Shown: piece after piece, positions 55,126 through 63,585 of the stretch | Position numbering within the stretch: position 1 is the first letter of the stretch | How the letters are laid out: each line of letters opens with the position of its first letter | Source of the DNA: Caballeronia glebae | GTDB lineage: Bacteria > Pseudomonadota > Gammaproteobacteria > Burkholderiales > Burkholderiaceae | Length of the DNA: 64,000 nt | Direction: 5' to 3' | NCBI RefSeq assembly: GCF_001545035.1 | Contig: NZ_FCOJ02000034.1 | Span: 16,876 to 80,875 of the forward strand | Made by a program: the position numbers and the translations under genes | The notes under the pieces: model-generated | The model's input: only the letters and a program-made list of their open reading frames with translations | Told to the model about the DNA's origin: nothing | Databases searched by the model: none

Positions 55126-55965
55126 ACGGCATTACCACCCAGGCAGGCTCTTCATCCTCGGTCTGCTCGTGGCGGAAAGCGAGGCCCTTCAGGCGCTGCC
55201 CCGCAGCTAGATAAAAGAAAGGCTCCGCGACAATGGCCATACCTGAGCGCGTGGCTAACGGCAGCAGAGCCAACCGCCTTGATGAGACATGCCGTAGCTG
55301 CCGGCATCACCCGCGCCATCGCCGAACGAACTTGCGCCGCCCACGCTCGGTGCCGCAATCGTCATGCGCGCGGCCGGCGCGCGGTCGACGCTGCGGTTCT
55401 GGACGTTGATCTGAACGGCGAGAAGTTGTATCCGGTGGCCGATGCGCTGGCTTTGCGGGACATCCGTTTCATTTTCCCGACGAGCTATGACATCGATGCC
55501 GTGGCCGAAGGCCATCGACACTATCCGCGTTGCCAGAAGCCATTTGATCACCAAGCAATCTTGAAGGCACTGAACGGATAACGCGAACGAAGCGCCACAC
55601 GGACCGTGCGGCATAATCGGATCGCTTCCTTCAATCGCTATCAGTATGGGTGACGTTCCGGTCGAGTGGCCGGGTACCTGACCCAACACAGTAGCGCTTT
55701 GAAGACCTGCAATTGCCGTTGTTTTGGTTACGCCGGATGCCTGAACTTCAATGTCTCCGTGCCGCTGGATGACAGATTGTGGCCGATGTCCGCCGTTCCG
55801 ATACAGAACTGATTGGGGTATTCGCTGACCACCATTTGCTTTCTTTGGGTTCGGTTGACTAGTCGCCAGAATCACCTACTATTCCTTGTAGTCACGCGAG
55901 GTCATGAACTAAGGGCCGTTCGACGTTCTTTACTGCCAGACAATCTCGAAGCGAGGAGCGCGATC
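55126..55965. other. Gap holding a receiver-domain remnant
   Basis: Apart from the receiver-domain fragment listed separately, no gene is supported. Sequence around 55600-55860 has no recognisable features. Confidence 0.4.
55370..55581 (+). pseudogene. Response-regulator receiver domain, C-terminal remnant
   Basis: About 70 codons match the last two-thirds of a CheY-like receiver: AAVLDVDLNGEKLYPVADAL with the phosphoacceptor Asp, IRFIFPTSYD (normally ending TGYD), and CQKPFDHQAILKAL with the conserved Lys. The first third of the domain is missing or scrambled. The open frame extends upstream to 55279, but those codons do not look like a receiver. It is probably a broken single-domain regulator. 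Confidence 0.6.
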
Positions 55966-56415
55966 ATGTCAACAGCTCGTGCGCGGCTGACTGTACTCGT
56001 GTGCCTTGCCGGATTTGCCGCTGCCTGCGCGGGACCTGAAAGTCACCAGTCGACACGAAGCGTTGTGTTGCCTGCCGGAGCGATCCAAGGAGCGACTCCA
56101 TATTCGCCCGGTATACGCGTAGGCAACCTTATCTATGTGTCGGGACAGGTTTCGGGCGATGTGGGACCCGACATTCGTCTTCAAACAGATCTTGTTCTCA
56201 AGAAGGTCCAGGCCATCGTTGAGGCCGCTGGATCCTCAATGGCAAACGTCGACAAATGTACGGTTTTTCTCACCCGCCAAGCGGATTTCGCGGCCATGAA
56301 CGAGGCTTGGCACAACACATTCCCGTCGAATTCACCGGCCCGCTCGACGGTCATCGTTGCGGCACTTCCGCGCCCCGAGTTTCTCATCGAACTCGAGTGC
56401 ATAGCTCACACATAG
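55966..56415 (+). CDS. RidA (YjgF/UK114) family lipoprotein
   Basis: A 149-residue protein. The ATG at 55966, with GAGGAG upstream, opens a lipoprotein signal (LTVLVCLAGFAAAC, lipid Cys about residue 23). The rest is one RidA domain: PYSPGIRVGNLIYVSGQVSGD, LQTDLVLKKVQAIVEAAGSS, VFLTRQADFAAMNEAW, PARSTVIVAALP with the imine-deaminase Arg, and LIELECIA. RidA enzymes hydrolyse reactive enamines/imines in the cytoplasm. Export and membrane anchoring are unusual and imply a periplasmic or envelope role. Confidence 0.82.
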   Translation: MSTARARLTVLVCLAGFAAACAGPESHQSTRSVVLPAGAIQGATPYSPGIRVGNLIYVSGQVSGDVGPDIRLQTDLVLKKVQAIVEAAGSSMANVDKCTVFLTRQADFAAMNEAWHNTFPSNSPARSTVIVAALPRPEFLIELECIAHT

Positions 56416-56763
56416 GAAATGTGGGCGATGGGCCATCGTCAGTGACATCTGCGACAGCCGATTCTCCGCTGCTGCGCATGCGGCGATAGAACTTTCGCCA
56501 GATTGACGCGTCCCCGCTGACCCGACTCGCGCAACTCATCGACATGGAGGCGCTGGCCTGGTTGCCGCTGCGCTTCAACGGATCGGCCGTCTGAATTCGA
56601 TTGCTCGACGCCTGCCAGCAAGGCGTGGGCGAACTAGCATGGAGAAAGACCGCGCGATGCGCACGTTCGACGCCCTTCAGAATCCTGGTTCAGGGTGGCG
56701 TGCTTCGCTGGCGTGAGACGCGGAGTAGAAACCCCGCGCAGGTAAAAGTACCTGGAGGCCGCG
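56416..56763. other. Intergenic region with a hairpin at the binding-protein start
   Basis: No gene was recognised. A short coding-like stretch near 56495-56592 reads like the end of a lost gene. The hairpin at 56739 is listed separately. Confidence 0.4.
56739..56754 (+). promoter_or_regulatory. Small inverted repeat abutting the ribosome site of binding protein copy 2
   Basis: CAGGTA and TACCTG arms with a 4-nt loop; the stem ends on the first G of the GGAGG ribosome site. In RNA it could partly hide the site. The stem is short, so this is tentative. Confidence 0.3.
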
Positions 56764-57993
56764 ATGTACCTGAGAGCACCTGTGCTTCCTCTGCTTGGGA
56801 TTGCGACGACTGTCTGCGCAATGCTGATGAACAGCGACGCTCGCGCAGCTGGCGATGCAGTGACCATCGCATTCCTCACGGACTTTTCGGGGCTGTACTC
56901 CGAGGGCGATGGCCAGGGCGGCCTCGAGGCCATTCGGATGGCCATTGCCGATTTCGGCGGCCAAGTCAACGGCATTCCGATCAGGGTGCTGTATGCAGAC
57001 CATCAGAACAAGGCCGATATCGCGGCATCGGTCGCGCGGCAATGGATAGATCGAGACAGTGTCAATGTGATCATCGGCGGGACGAATTCGGCAACCGCAC
57101 TTTCCACCAATCAGATCGCCGGAGAAAAGAAAATTCCCTACATCAACGTAGGAGCCGGCGCGGATACGCTGACCAATGAGCAATGCACGCCTTATACGGT
57201 TCACTACGCGTACGACACGATGGCCCTTGCGAAAGGAACCGCTTCGGCAGTGCTCAAACGGGGCGGGAAAACATGGTATTTCCTCACGGCCGACTATGCG
57301 TTCGGCAAGGCGCTCGAGAAAAACGCCTCTGATGTCGTGAACGCAAATGGCGGACACGTGCTGGGAGCGGTTCATCATCCGCTTTCCGCGTCGGACTTTT
57401 CTTCGTTTCTCGTTCAGGCACAGCAATCGAAAGCTCAGGTCCTTGGACTCGCGAACGCGGGCGGCGATGCTGTCAACGCAATCAAGGCTGCGAATCAGTT
57501 CGGCGTGACCAAAACAATGACGCTGGCCGCGCTGCTCGTCTTCATTAATGACATCAACAGTTTGGGTCTTGCGACGGCGCAACACCTCGTGCTGACGGAT
57601 AGCTGGTACTGGAACAAGGATGCACAAACACGCAAGTGGTCGCAACGCTACTTTGAGAAAATGAACAGGATGCCGTCGAGTCTGCAGGCTGCGGACTACT
57701 CGGCAACGACGACCTATCTGAAGGCAGTGCAGGCTGTCGGCTCGACGAACCCGCCCGCGGTCATGACTCAGCTAAAGAAACAGCAGATCGACGACGTCTA
57801 TGCGAAAGGGTATATCCGCGAAGATGGCAGCATGATTCACAACATGTACCTGATGCAGGTGAAAACGCCGGACGAATCGAAGCAGCCGTGGGACTACTAC
57901 AATATCCTCGAAACGATTCCTGGTGAAGAGGCATTCGGCAGCAAAGCCGAGTCTCGCTGCGTGTTATGGAAAAAAACAGTTGGCTCCGACTGA
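56764..57993 (+). CDS. Leu/Ile/Val-type ABC periplasmic binding protein (copy 2)
   Basis: A 409-residue paralogue of the protein at 48367, identical over long blocks (YADHQNKADIAAS; NVGAGADTLTNEQCTPY; LGLANAGGD; SSLQAADYSA). It has its own signal peptide (cleavage near ARA-AGD) and a strong GGAGG ribosome site. The differences are concentrated in the signal, the first strand (VTIAFLTDFSGLYSEGDGQGG) and scattered surface positions. It too has no permease or ATPase gene nearby. A recent duplication or transfer with ligand divergence is likely. Confidence 0.9.
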   Translation: MYLRAPVLPLLGIATTVCAMLMNSDARAAGDAVTIAFLTDFSGLYSEGDGQGGLEAIRMAIADFGGQVNGIPIRVLYADHQNKADIAASVARQWIDRDSVNVIIGGTNSATALSTNQIAGEKKIPYINVGAGADTLTNEQCTPYTVHYAYDTMALAKGTASAVLKRGGKTWYFLTADYAFGKALEKNASDVVNANGGHVLGAVHHPLSASDFSSFLVQAQQSKAQVLGLANAGGDAVNAIKAANQFGVTKTMTLAALLVFINDINSLGLATAQHLVLTDSWYWNKDAQTRKWSQRYFEKMNRMPSSLQAADYSATTTYLKAVQAVGSTNPPAVMTQLKKQQIDDVYAKGYIREDGSMIHNMYLMQVKTPDESKQPWDYYNILETIPGEEAFGSKAESRCVLWKKTVGSD

Positions 57994-58853
57994 CCTCACG
58001 CTTGGTCCTCTATCGAGCCGCGCTGGGCAACTGACGTCCCGCTCGCGTTGGCGGCTGCTTCGCATTCGTCGGCATGGAAGTCCGCTGTCAGACTCGAAAC
58101 GGTCGCGTGGAAGGTAGCGCGACGATGACGGCGACTAGCCGTAACTGGCCGCGTGCTGGCCCGCGGTCGATCGTCTTATGCGTCAGCCCTCAGCGATCGG
58201 CGTTCTGCCATCGCGGCGAGTCAGCGACGCGATCGCTCGGACCTACAAGATGGCAACGCATTGATTCAAATGTGTCGAACCATCGTCAATTGCAAGCCGG
58301 CGGACTACGATCACTTGATCGGGCAGAGCTTCGAGGATGATTTCATCGAGAATGGAGATGCGCGACCACAACACGAGCAGTACGCAGGGAAACAGATTCC
58401 CGGACGGGCGGCGCTGCACTTCCGTCGTGGAGTTCGAACGCAATACGATAAACCTCTTCATGTCCCTTTGGCAGCTGAGTATGGCCCCAAATTGTTGCTT
58501 TCATCCTTGTGCGCCGTGAAAATGTTTCTCGCAACACAAGCAATCGAGGTGCCGCAATGCGCTACCCGCACCTCTCACCGAAGTCGAATCGACACGCGGG
58601 TGTCGTAGGACGGACGTCGGGCGCGGGTTCTCCCGTAATGGCGGCGGCGAGCGCGATACGGGTTATCGAATACACTCGGGACCTTCGACACGGAACTTTG
58701 CCGCCGATGTTTAGCCGATCGAATACGAAAAAATGGGTGTCGACGCTGCACGTGCACTAACATCGTTCAATGCAGCGACACTGCCGGAATCACTCAGTTC
58801 ATGGCGCCGGCCTATCTTCGAAAGTTGTTTGCGTACCCCCGAAGGGGCACCGA
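57994..58853. other. Intergenic region, no recognisable gene
   Basis: An open frame at 58153-58608 lacks a ribosome site and family features, and other frames are shorter. No operator or RNA gene was recognised. Confidence 0.4.
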
Positions 58854-59813
58854 ATGGATGAGTCGCTTCCTAAGGCAACAAACGGCATCTCTGACTTCCT
58901 CAAACTGGAATCTGCGGGCGGCTTGCTGCTCATGGCCGCAGCGGTCCTCGCGCTGATCTGCAGCAACTCGCCAATCCGGCACGCCTATGACGATCTACTC
59001 AAGATCCCTGTCGAGCTGCGCTTTGGATCGTTCGTCCTTGCCAAGCCGCTTCTGCTCTGGATCAACGATGGGTTGATGGCCATTTTTTCTTGTTGATCGG
59101 GCTGGAGGTAAAGCGGGAAGTCATCCAAGGAGAATTGTCCACTCCCGCGCAGGTAGTCCTACCCATTGCTGCCGGCTTGGGCGGAATGTTGGTCCCGGCA
59201 CTTATTTATGTCCTTATAAATCGTGGGGATAGCACGGCCTTGAACGGCTGGGCGATCCCCACGGTTACCGACATTGCCTTTGCGCTCGGCATTCTGTCTC
59301 TCCTCGGCAATCGGGTCCCCGCGTCGTTGAAGATTTTCTTGACTGCGGTGGCGATTGCCGACGACCTGGGCGCAATCGTCATCATTGCGCTGTTCTATAC
59401 CGCTGACCTTTCCCTCCCGATGCTGTTCTTGGCGGCCGTAGCCATTGCGACGCTGATCGTTTTGAATTGGCAGAAAATCACGCGGATCGCGCCTTACATG
59501 ATCGTTGGCGTGATCCTATGGTTTTCGTTTTGAAGTCCGGTGTTCATGCGACCCTCGCCGGCGTCGCGACCGCTTTCGCCGTCCCCCTAAAGGCAACGGA
59601 CACCCGCTGCCACGCTCCGCTGCACCGGCTTGAACACAGCCTTCACCCTTGGGTGACCTTTGCCATATTGCCCATTTTCGCCTTCACTAATGCTGGAGTT
59701 TCCTTCGGCGACATTTCACCTACGGCGCCAGCTGAGCCGTTGCCTCGCTGTCCGGCATTACGGGTTATCTGCTACTCAGAGTCGGGTCGGAGCATTCGAG
59801 GACGAACTCGTAG
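58854..59813 (+). pseudogene. nhaA: Na+/H+ antiporter NhaA, frameshifted and internally deleted
   Basis: The ATG at 58854 starts a normal NhaA (FLKLESAGGLLLMAAAVLALI). The match continues in a second frame from about 59083 (LIGLEVKREVIQGELS; PTVTDIAFALGILSLLGNRVPASLKIFL; AIADDLGAIVIIALFYT with the ion-binding Asp pair) and in a third from about 59526 (VLKSGVHATLAGVATAF). Both shifts are one missing T in T-runs. Near 59735 about 100 residues are absent, and sequence resumes at SLSGITGYLLLR, the usual last helix, ending at 59813. It is non-functional as written. Confidence 0.85.
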
Positions 59814-59917
59814 CGGCCTTTGGGCGCACGTGTAGCTCCTGCAAAGCAGCGAACCAACTCCCAAATCAGAACGCCAAGCTACCCGGACAGCGGTGGTCGA
59901 AGAGTAGCAGTATCTGT

Positions 59918-60202
59918 TTAATTGCATCCCTGATTATTCGCTGTCTTAACGCACGTCTTGCCGCTTGGGCTCTTGTATATGCCCTTACCATTTTTGGTCT
60001 TGGCTTCTCCGCCCTTGCTCGTCTGGGTTGTGGTGACGCCGCCCGAATCCTTCTCAGACTTCCACCCGGTCCCCGTATTGCTGTTATAGCCGCCGGCTTT
60101 CTGCCCGTTGTCGCACACTGTGCGCCCGGTGGCGCTTGTTCTGCACTCGGCGAACACATTAGCAGAAAGTACTACACATGCCATCAGCACCATGATTTTC
60201 AT
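59918..60202 (-). CDS. Small secreted protein of unknown function
   Basis: A 94-residue protein. The ATG at 60202 follows CGGAGAC and opens a signal peptide (MVLMACVVLSANVFA, then ECRTS). The mature part of about 75 residues is Gly/Thr/Ser/Lys-rich with four Cys in two pairs (CRTSATGRTVC and CVKTANNQGC), suggesting two small disulfide loops at the ends of a flexible basic middle. Similar small secreted proteins are common in Burkholderia and Ralstonia, but their role is not known. Confidence 0.75.
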   Translation of the reverse strand: MKIMVLMACVVLSANVFAECRTSATGRTVCDNGQKAGGYNSNTGTGWKSEKDSGGVTTTQTSKGGEAKTKNGKGIYKSPSGKTCVKTANNQGCN

Positions 60203-60606
60203 AGTCGTCTCCGGACGTGGTCGGCACAAGACGTTGATTGGCGTGTGCGTGGCTGAATGGTAGTGCATCGCCGACGTTGACTGGATTAAAAGAGAGGGCC
60301 GCCGGTAGCGCCGCGCCTGCGAGCACCATTCGCTCGCACGGTTCCGCCTTGGCAATCCTCGTGCGGCAAGCTCCACCGACAGGAGTCAGTTGCGGTGTCG
60401 AAAGTCGGTGCAAACGGTTCGCTTGTTACGACAATGGCGACGGCACCATTCAATGCGATCGCGCCGTTCACGATGGGCGCGCGCTCCATGGATCGGCCGG
60501 GAAACTCCACCTGCCCAGTGCTTTGCCGGAGGTCGCCACGAACGCTCTCCGATGCCCCAGTGATGCAGAATGGGCGCAAAGGCCACAACGACACGACCTG
60601 AATACG
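60203..60606. other. Intergenic region between divergent genes
   Basis: Holds the promoters of the small secreted protein (minus) and the hydrolase (plus). Open frames here overlap on both strands, and none is convincing. Confidence 0.4.
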
Positions 60607-61299
60607 ATGGACGACCCAGAATCGCTTTCCCTGGCACTGCCCGACGGCACTAAGGTCTCTGCGCTCCTCCGAGTGCCGGAGGACGCGCGAGCCCTGTATG
60701 TCTTCGCGCACGGTGCCGGGGCGGGCATGCAGCACGCCGGCATGTCGTCATTGGCCGACGCGCTTGCGGCGGCCAATGTCGCCACATTGCGCTACCAGTT
60801 TCCGTACATGGAGCGGGGCTCCAAGTGGGTGGACTCGCCGGCCGTGGCACATGCTGCCGTGCAGGCAGCCGTCGCAGAGGCCCGCCGGCGGCTGCCAGCC
60901 CTGCCGCTCTTCGCGGGAGGCAGGTCGTTCGGCGGCCGCATGACGTCCCAGGCCCAAGCCATCTCCCCGCTAGACGGCGTGCGTGGCCTCGCTTTCGTCG
61001 CGTTCCCGCTGCACCCGGCGGGCGCGCCCGGCGTGGAGCGGGCACAGCACCTGGCGGACGTCACGGTGCCGATTCTCTTCCTGCAGGGCACGCGCGACAA
61101 GCTGGCCGAGCTCCACCTGCTGAGGTCGGTCGTCGAGACGCTGGGGCCACGCGCCACGCTGCATGTGGTGGACGACGCAGATCATTCGTTCCACGTGCGC
61201 GCGTCCTCCGGCCGGACCGACGCGGAGGTCGTGCTCGAGCTGGCGCGGACGATGTCGGCGTGGTTCTTCGCCGAAGGAGAGTTCGTGCGCGTTACCTGA
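60607..61299 (+). CDS. Alpha/beta hydrolase, KANL3/Tex30-like family
   Basis: A 230-residue alpha/beta hydrolase. The oxyanion HGAGAGM block is near residue 35, the nucleophile Ser lies in GGRSFGGRM, FLQGTRDKLAEL carries the acidic residue, and the late DADHSFH carries the catalytic His. Without a signal peptide it is cytoplasmic. Members of this family are annotated as hydrolases of unknown substrate. The start was chosen at the ATG that begins the family; the frame is open upstream to 60238 without similarity. Confidence 0.82.
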   Translation: MDDPESLSLALPDGTKVSALLRVPEDARALYVFAHGAGAGMQHAGMSSLADALAAANVATLRYQFPYMERGSKWVDSPAVAHAAVQAAVAEARRRLPALPLFAGGRSFGGRMTSQAQAISPLDGVRGLAFVAFPLHPAGAPGVERAQHLADVTVPILFLQGTRDKLAELHLLRSVVETLGPRATLHVVDDADHSFHVRASSGRTDAEVVLELARTMSAWFFAEGEFVRVT

Positions 61300-61709
61300 G
61301 CAAGCGCAGGAATGCTCTGTAGCAGAGTCGGGACGGGGTGCCGGCGAACTCGCCGTGCTGGGCTCGCCCGCTCAATCCATTCGCTATCCGCAGATGGTCT
61401 GAGTCGCATAGCCACGATAAGCGACGCCTGTCGCGTCGGCGTCGTTTTCCCAGTGCCGAGTGAGTGAATTTGTCAGATCCGCTTGCGGTGATCCGCCCCG
61501 GAATCGCGGAGGGCATCTGCTTTGATTTGGCCGGCGCCGATCCGTGAGTGACCGCTTAGGGATGCAGCCCAAACCAGACTGGCGGAGCGTCGAACAACGC
61601 GCATTGGCCGGTCGCTGCCCGACGCGGTCGCCCGAAACCGACCCAACGCCGACGCTCGCCATGACAACTATTTGAAGGCAGATAACCGAGGGGTCCGGTC
61701 AGTCAAGCC
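61300..61709. other. Convergent intergenic region
   Basis: Between the hydrolase stop and the MocR stop. No gene or clear terminator was seen. Confidence 0.45.
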
Positions 61710-63122
61710 TCATTGCCGATATTGGTCAATGATTTCGAACAGTCTGCGACACGATGCGGCAAGGTACCGTTCGGGCGCTGTAGCAACGCCAAGCAACAGG
61801 CCGCTCACAGTCCAGGACGGGTTTCCAAACCACATCGACAAAGGCGACGGTGCCATGCCAGCCGTCATTGCTTCTCGGACTATTCGGACGTCGGAAGCGC
61901 CTTCGGGAAGTCGCAAAAGCACAGCCAAGCCAGCATTGATCCACTCGGCGTCGTACATACGCAATTGCCCACAGAGGCCGTCTCGTTGCGCAGTGTATAG
62001 GCGCTTTAGCCGACGCACCCGCCGAATGTAATGACCTTCGCGCATGAATTGGGCCGCGGCGAGCTGGACGACCGGCGAAGGCGCGGGAGCCAATGTTGCT
62101 GCGACCTCCGAGAAATTATTGACGAGCTCTGTTGGCGCGACAACGAATCCAAGTCTCAGAGCCGGACTGACAGTCTTGCTGAAAGAACCGATATGGATGA
62201 CTCGCTTGCCATCACCCAGCGATGCCATCGCCGGGGCTGGCCTGCCTTCGAGTTGTAACTCCCCAAGATAGTCGTCTTCAATTATCCAAGCGCGCGTTGA
62301 GGAGGCCCACTCTAGCAACTGAAGTCGTCGCCGAAGAGACAGCGTTGGACCCAACGGCGCCTGCTGCCCGGGTGTCAGCACCACCAGTGCCGCATCCGCG
62401 GCAGTATCGAGACCGTGATCAACATTAAGACCGTCCGCGTCTACGGGCACTAATACGACATTCAGCCGGGCAAGCTCCAAGCCCTTTCGCGTGACCATGA
62501 AACCGGGCTCTTCCATCCACACCTTCTTTCCATCTAGACCTAACACTCGTAGAGCCAAGCCCAATCCCGAGCTATACCCCGAAGTGACGAACACTTGCTC
62601 CGGATGGCAATGAAAGCTTCGGGCAATTGAGAGATGACTTGCGATCTCCCGCCGCAGTTCGAACTCGCCTCTCGGATCGGGGTAAAGCAACGTCGTTAAG
62701 TGGCCGGTCTTCAGCAGATTAGAGGAGCGGGCTCGGGAAAACAGCTTATCTGGTAATCCTTCGAACGCCGGCACTCCCAACTGGAATATTGCTGGCCCGG
62801 CGTTCATTTCCTCATACGCCCGCATGAACCCTCCAAGGCGCGGCACGACGGCTCGCGCGCCCGCAACGTAGGGACGCGGGGCCACTCTTGTTCCCCCTGC
62901 ACCGAAGGTCTCGACCAGTTGTGCATCTGCCAACCGTTCATAGGCGGTTTGAATTGTCCCGCGTGCCACCCCGAGCTGGGCTGCTAGGTCCTGCCACGAG
63001 GGCAGTCGAGTTCCAGGCGCAAGTAGCCCGGACTCGATCGCCCTGCTGATGGTCTGCCTTATCTGTTCGACGAGGGACAGCGGTGCCGTCCGGTCAAGTC
63101 GTATCTCGAAGTCTGGATTCAC
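61710..63122 (-). CDS. MocR/PdxR-type GntR regulator with aminotransferase domain
   Basis: A 470-residue regulator. The N-terminal GntR winged helix (LVEQIRQTISRAIESGLLAPGTRLPSWQDLAAQLGVARGTIQTAYERL) is joined to a fold-type I aminotransferase domain. The PLP-binding Lys is in GSFSKTVSPALRLGF, and the ring-facing Asp is in IEDDYLGEL. The family senses PLP or amino-acid adducts and controls vitamin B6 or amino-acid genes. The GTG at 63122 is chosen as family start although its ribosome site is weak. It is divergent from the azoreductase gene at 63586, a likely target. Confidence 0.85.
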   Translation of the reverse strand: MNPDFEIRLDRTAPLSLVEQIRQTISRAIESGLLAPGTRLPSWQDLAAQLGVARGTIQTAYERLADAQLVETFGAGGTRVAPRPYVAGARAVVPRLGGFMRAYEEMNAGPAIFQLGVPAFEGLPDKLFSRARSSNLLKTGHLTTLLYPDPRGEFELRREIASHLSIARSFHCHPEQVFVTSGYSSGLGLALRVLGLDGKKVWMEEPGFMVTRKGLELARLNVVLVPVDADGLNVDHGLDTAADAALVVLTPGQQAPLGPTLSLRRRLQLLEWASSTRAWIIEDDYLGELQLEGRPAPAMASLGDGKRVIHIGSFSKTVSPALRLGFVVAPTELVNNFSEVAATLAPAPSPVVQLAAAQFMREGHYIRRVRRLKRLYTAQRDGLCGQLRMYDAEWINAGLAVLLRLPEGASDVRIVREAMTAGMAPSPLSMWFGNPSWTVSGLLLGVATAPERYLAASCRRLFEIIDQYRQ

Positions 63123-63585
63123 GATCTTGGTACACACAGAAGTTGGGATTCTTGGTTCTATTGTCCGCACCGTCGATGGTACAGAATCGCTGCACAGTCT
63201 TTGGTATAGCCGTACACGACGGCAATGCATCAGAGCGAAGGGTGCGGCGAGACAACGCTTTACTCCCCGTCGTTGCGGAAACTCGCTGCGGTGCGGCCGT
63301 GATAAACGATGCGCGGCTGATAAGCGGTTGCCGTGCGTTAGACAACAACCCGGGATAAACAGATTGTATTTTGCACTCCATATTGCTTGCCAACCAATAG
63401 GATAGGTCATGTTCAACGCCGTCGTCGAGTAAATCTTGGATTTCATAGCGGCCATGCATTCGCGGGTGCTTTCGCATCAAGCGCTAGACGACCGTGCCCA
63501 AGAAGGTCGGTCGCTTCATCGACGTACGGACACCCATGGGGCGCGATGCGCCTTTGCTTTTGATTCAATCCGCTGGAGCAACGCC
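63123..63585. other. Divergent promoter region between the MocR and azoreductase genes
   Basis: No gene is supported. It is AT-richer than its surroundings near 63345-63440 and should hold both promoters. Confidence 0.45.

Noticed and set aside
58153..58608. Possible 151-codon gene
   Set aside because: No ribosome site, no recognisable domain; composition not clearly coding.
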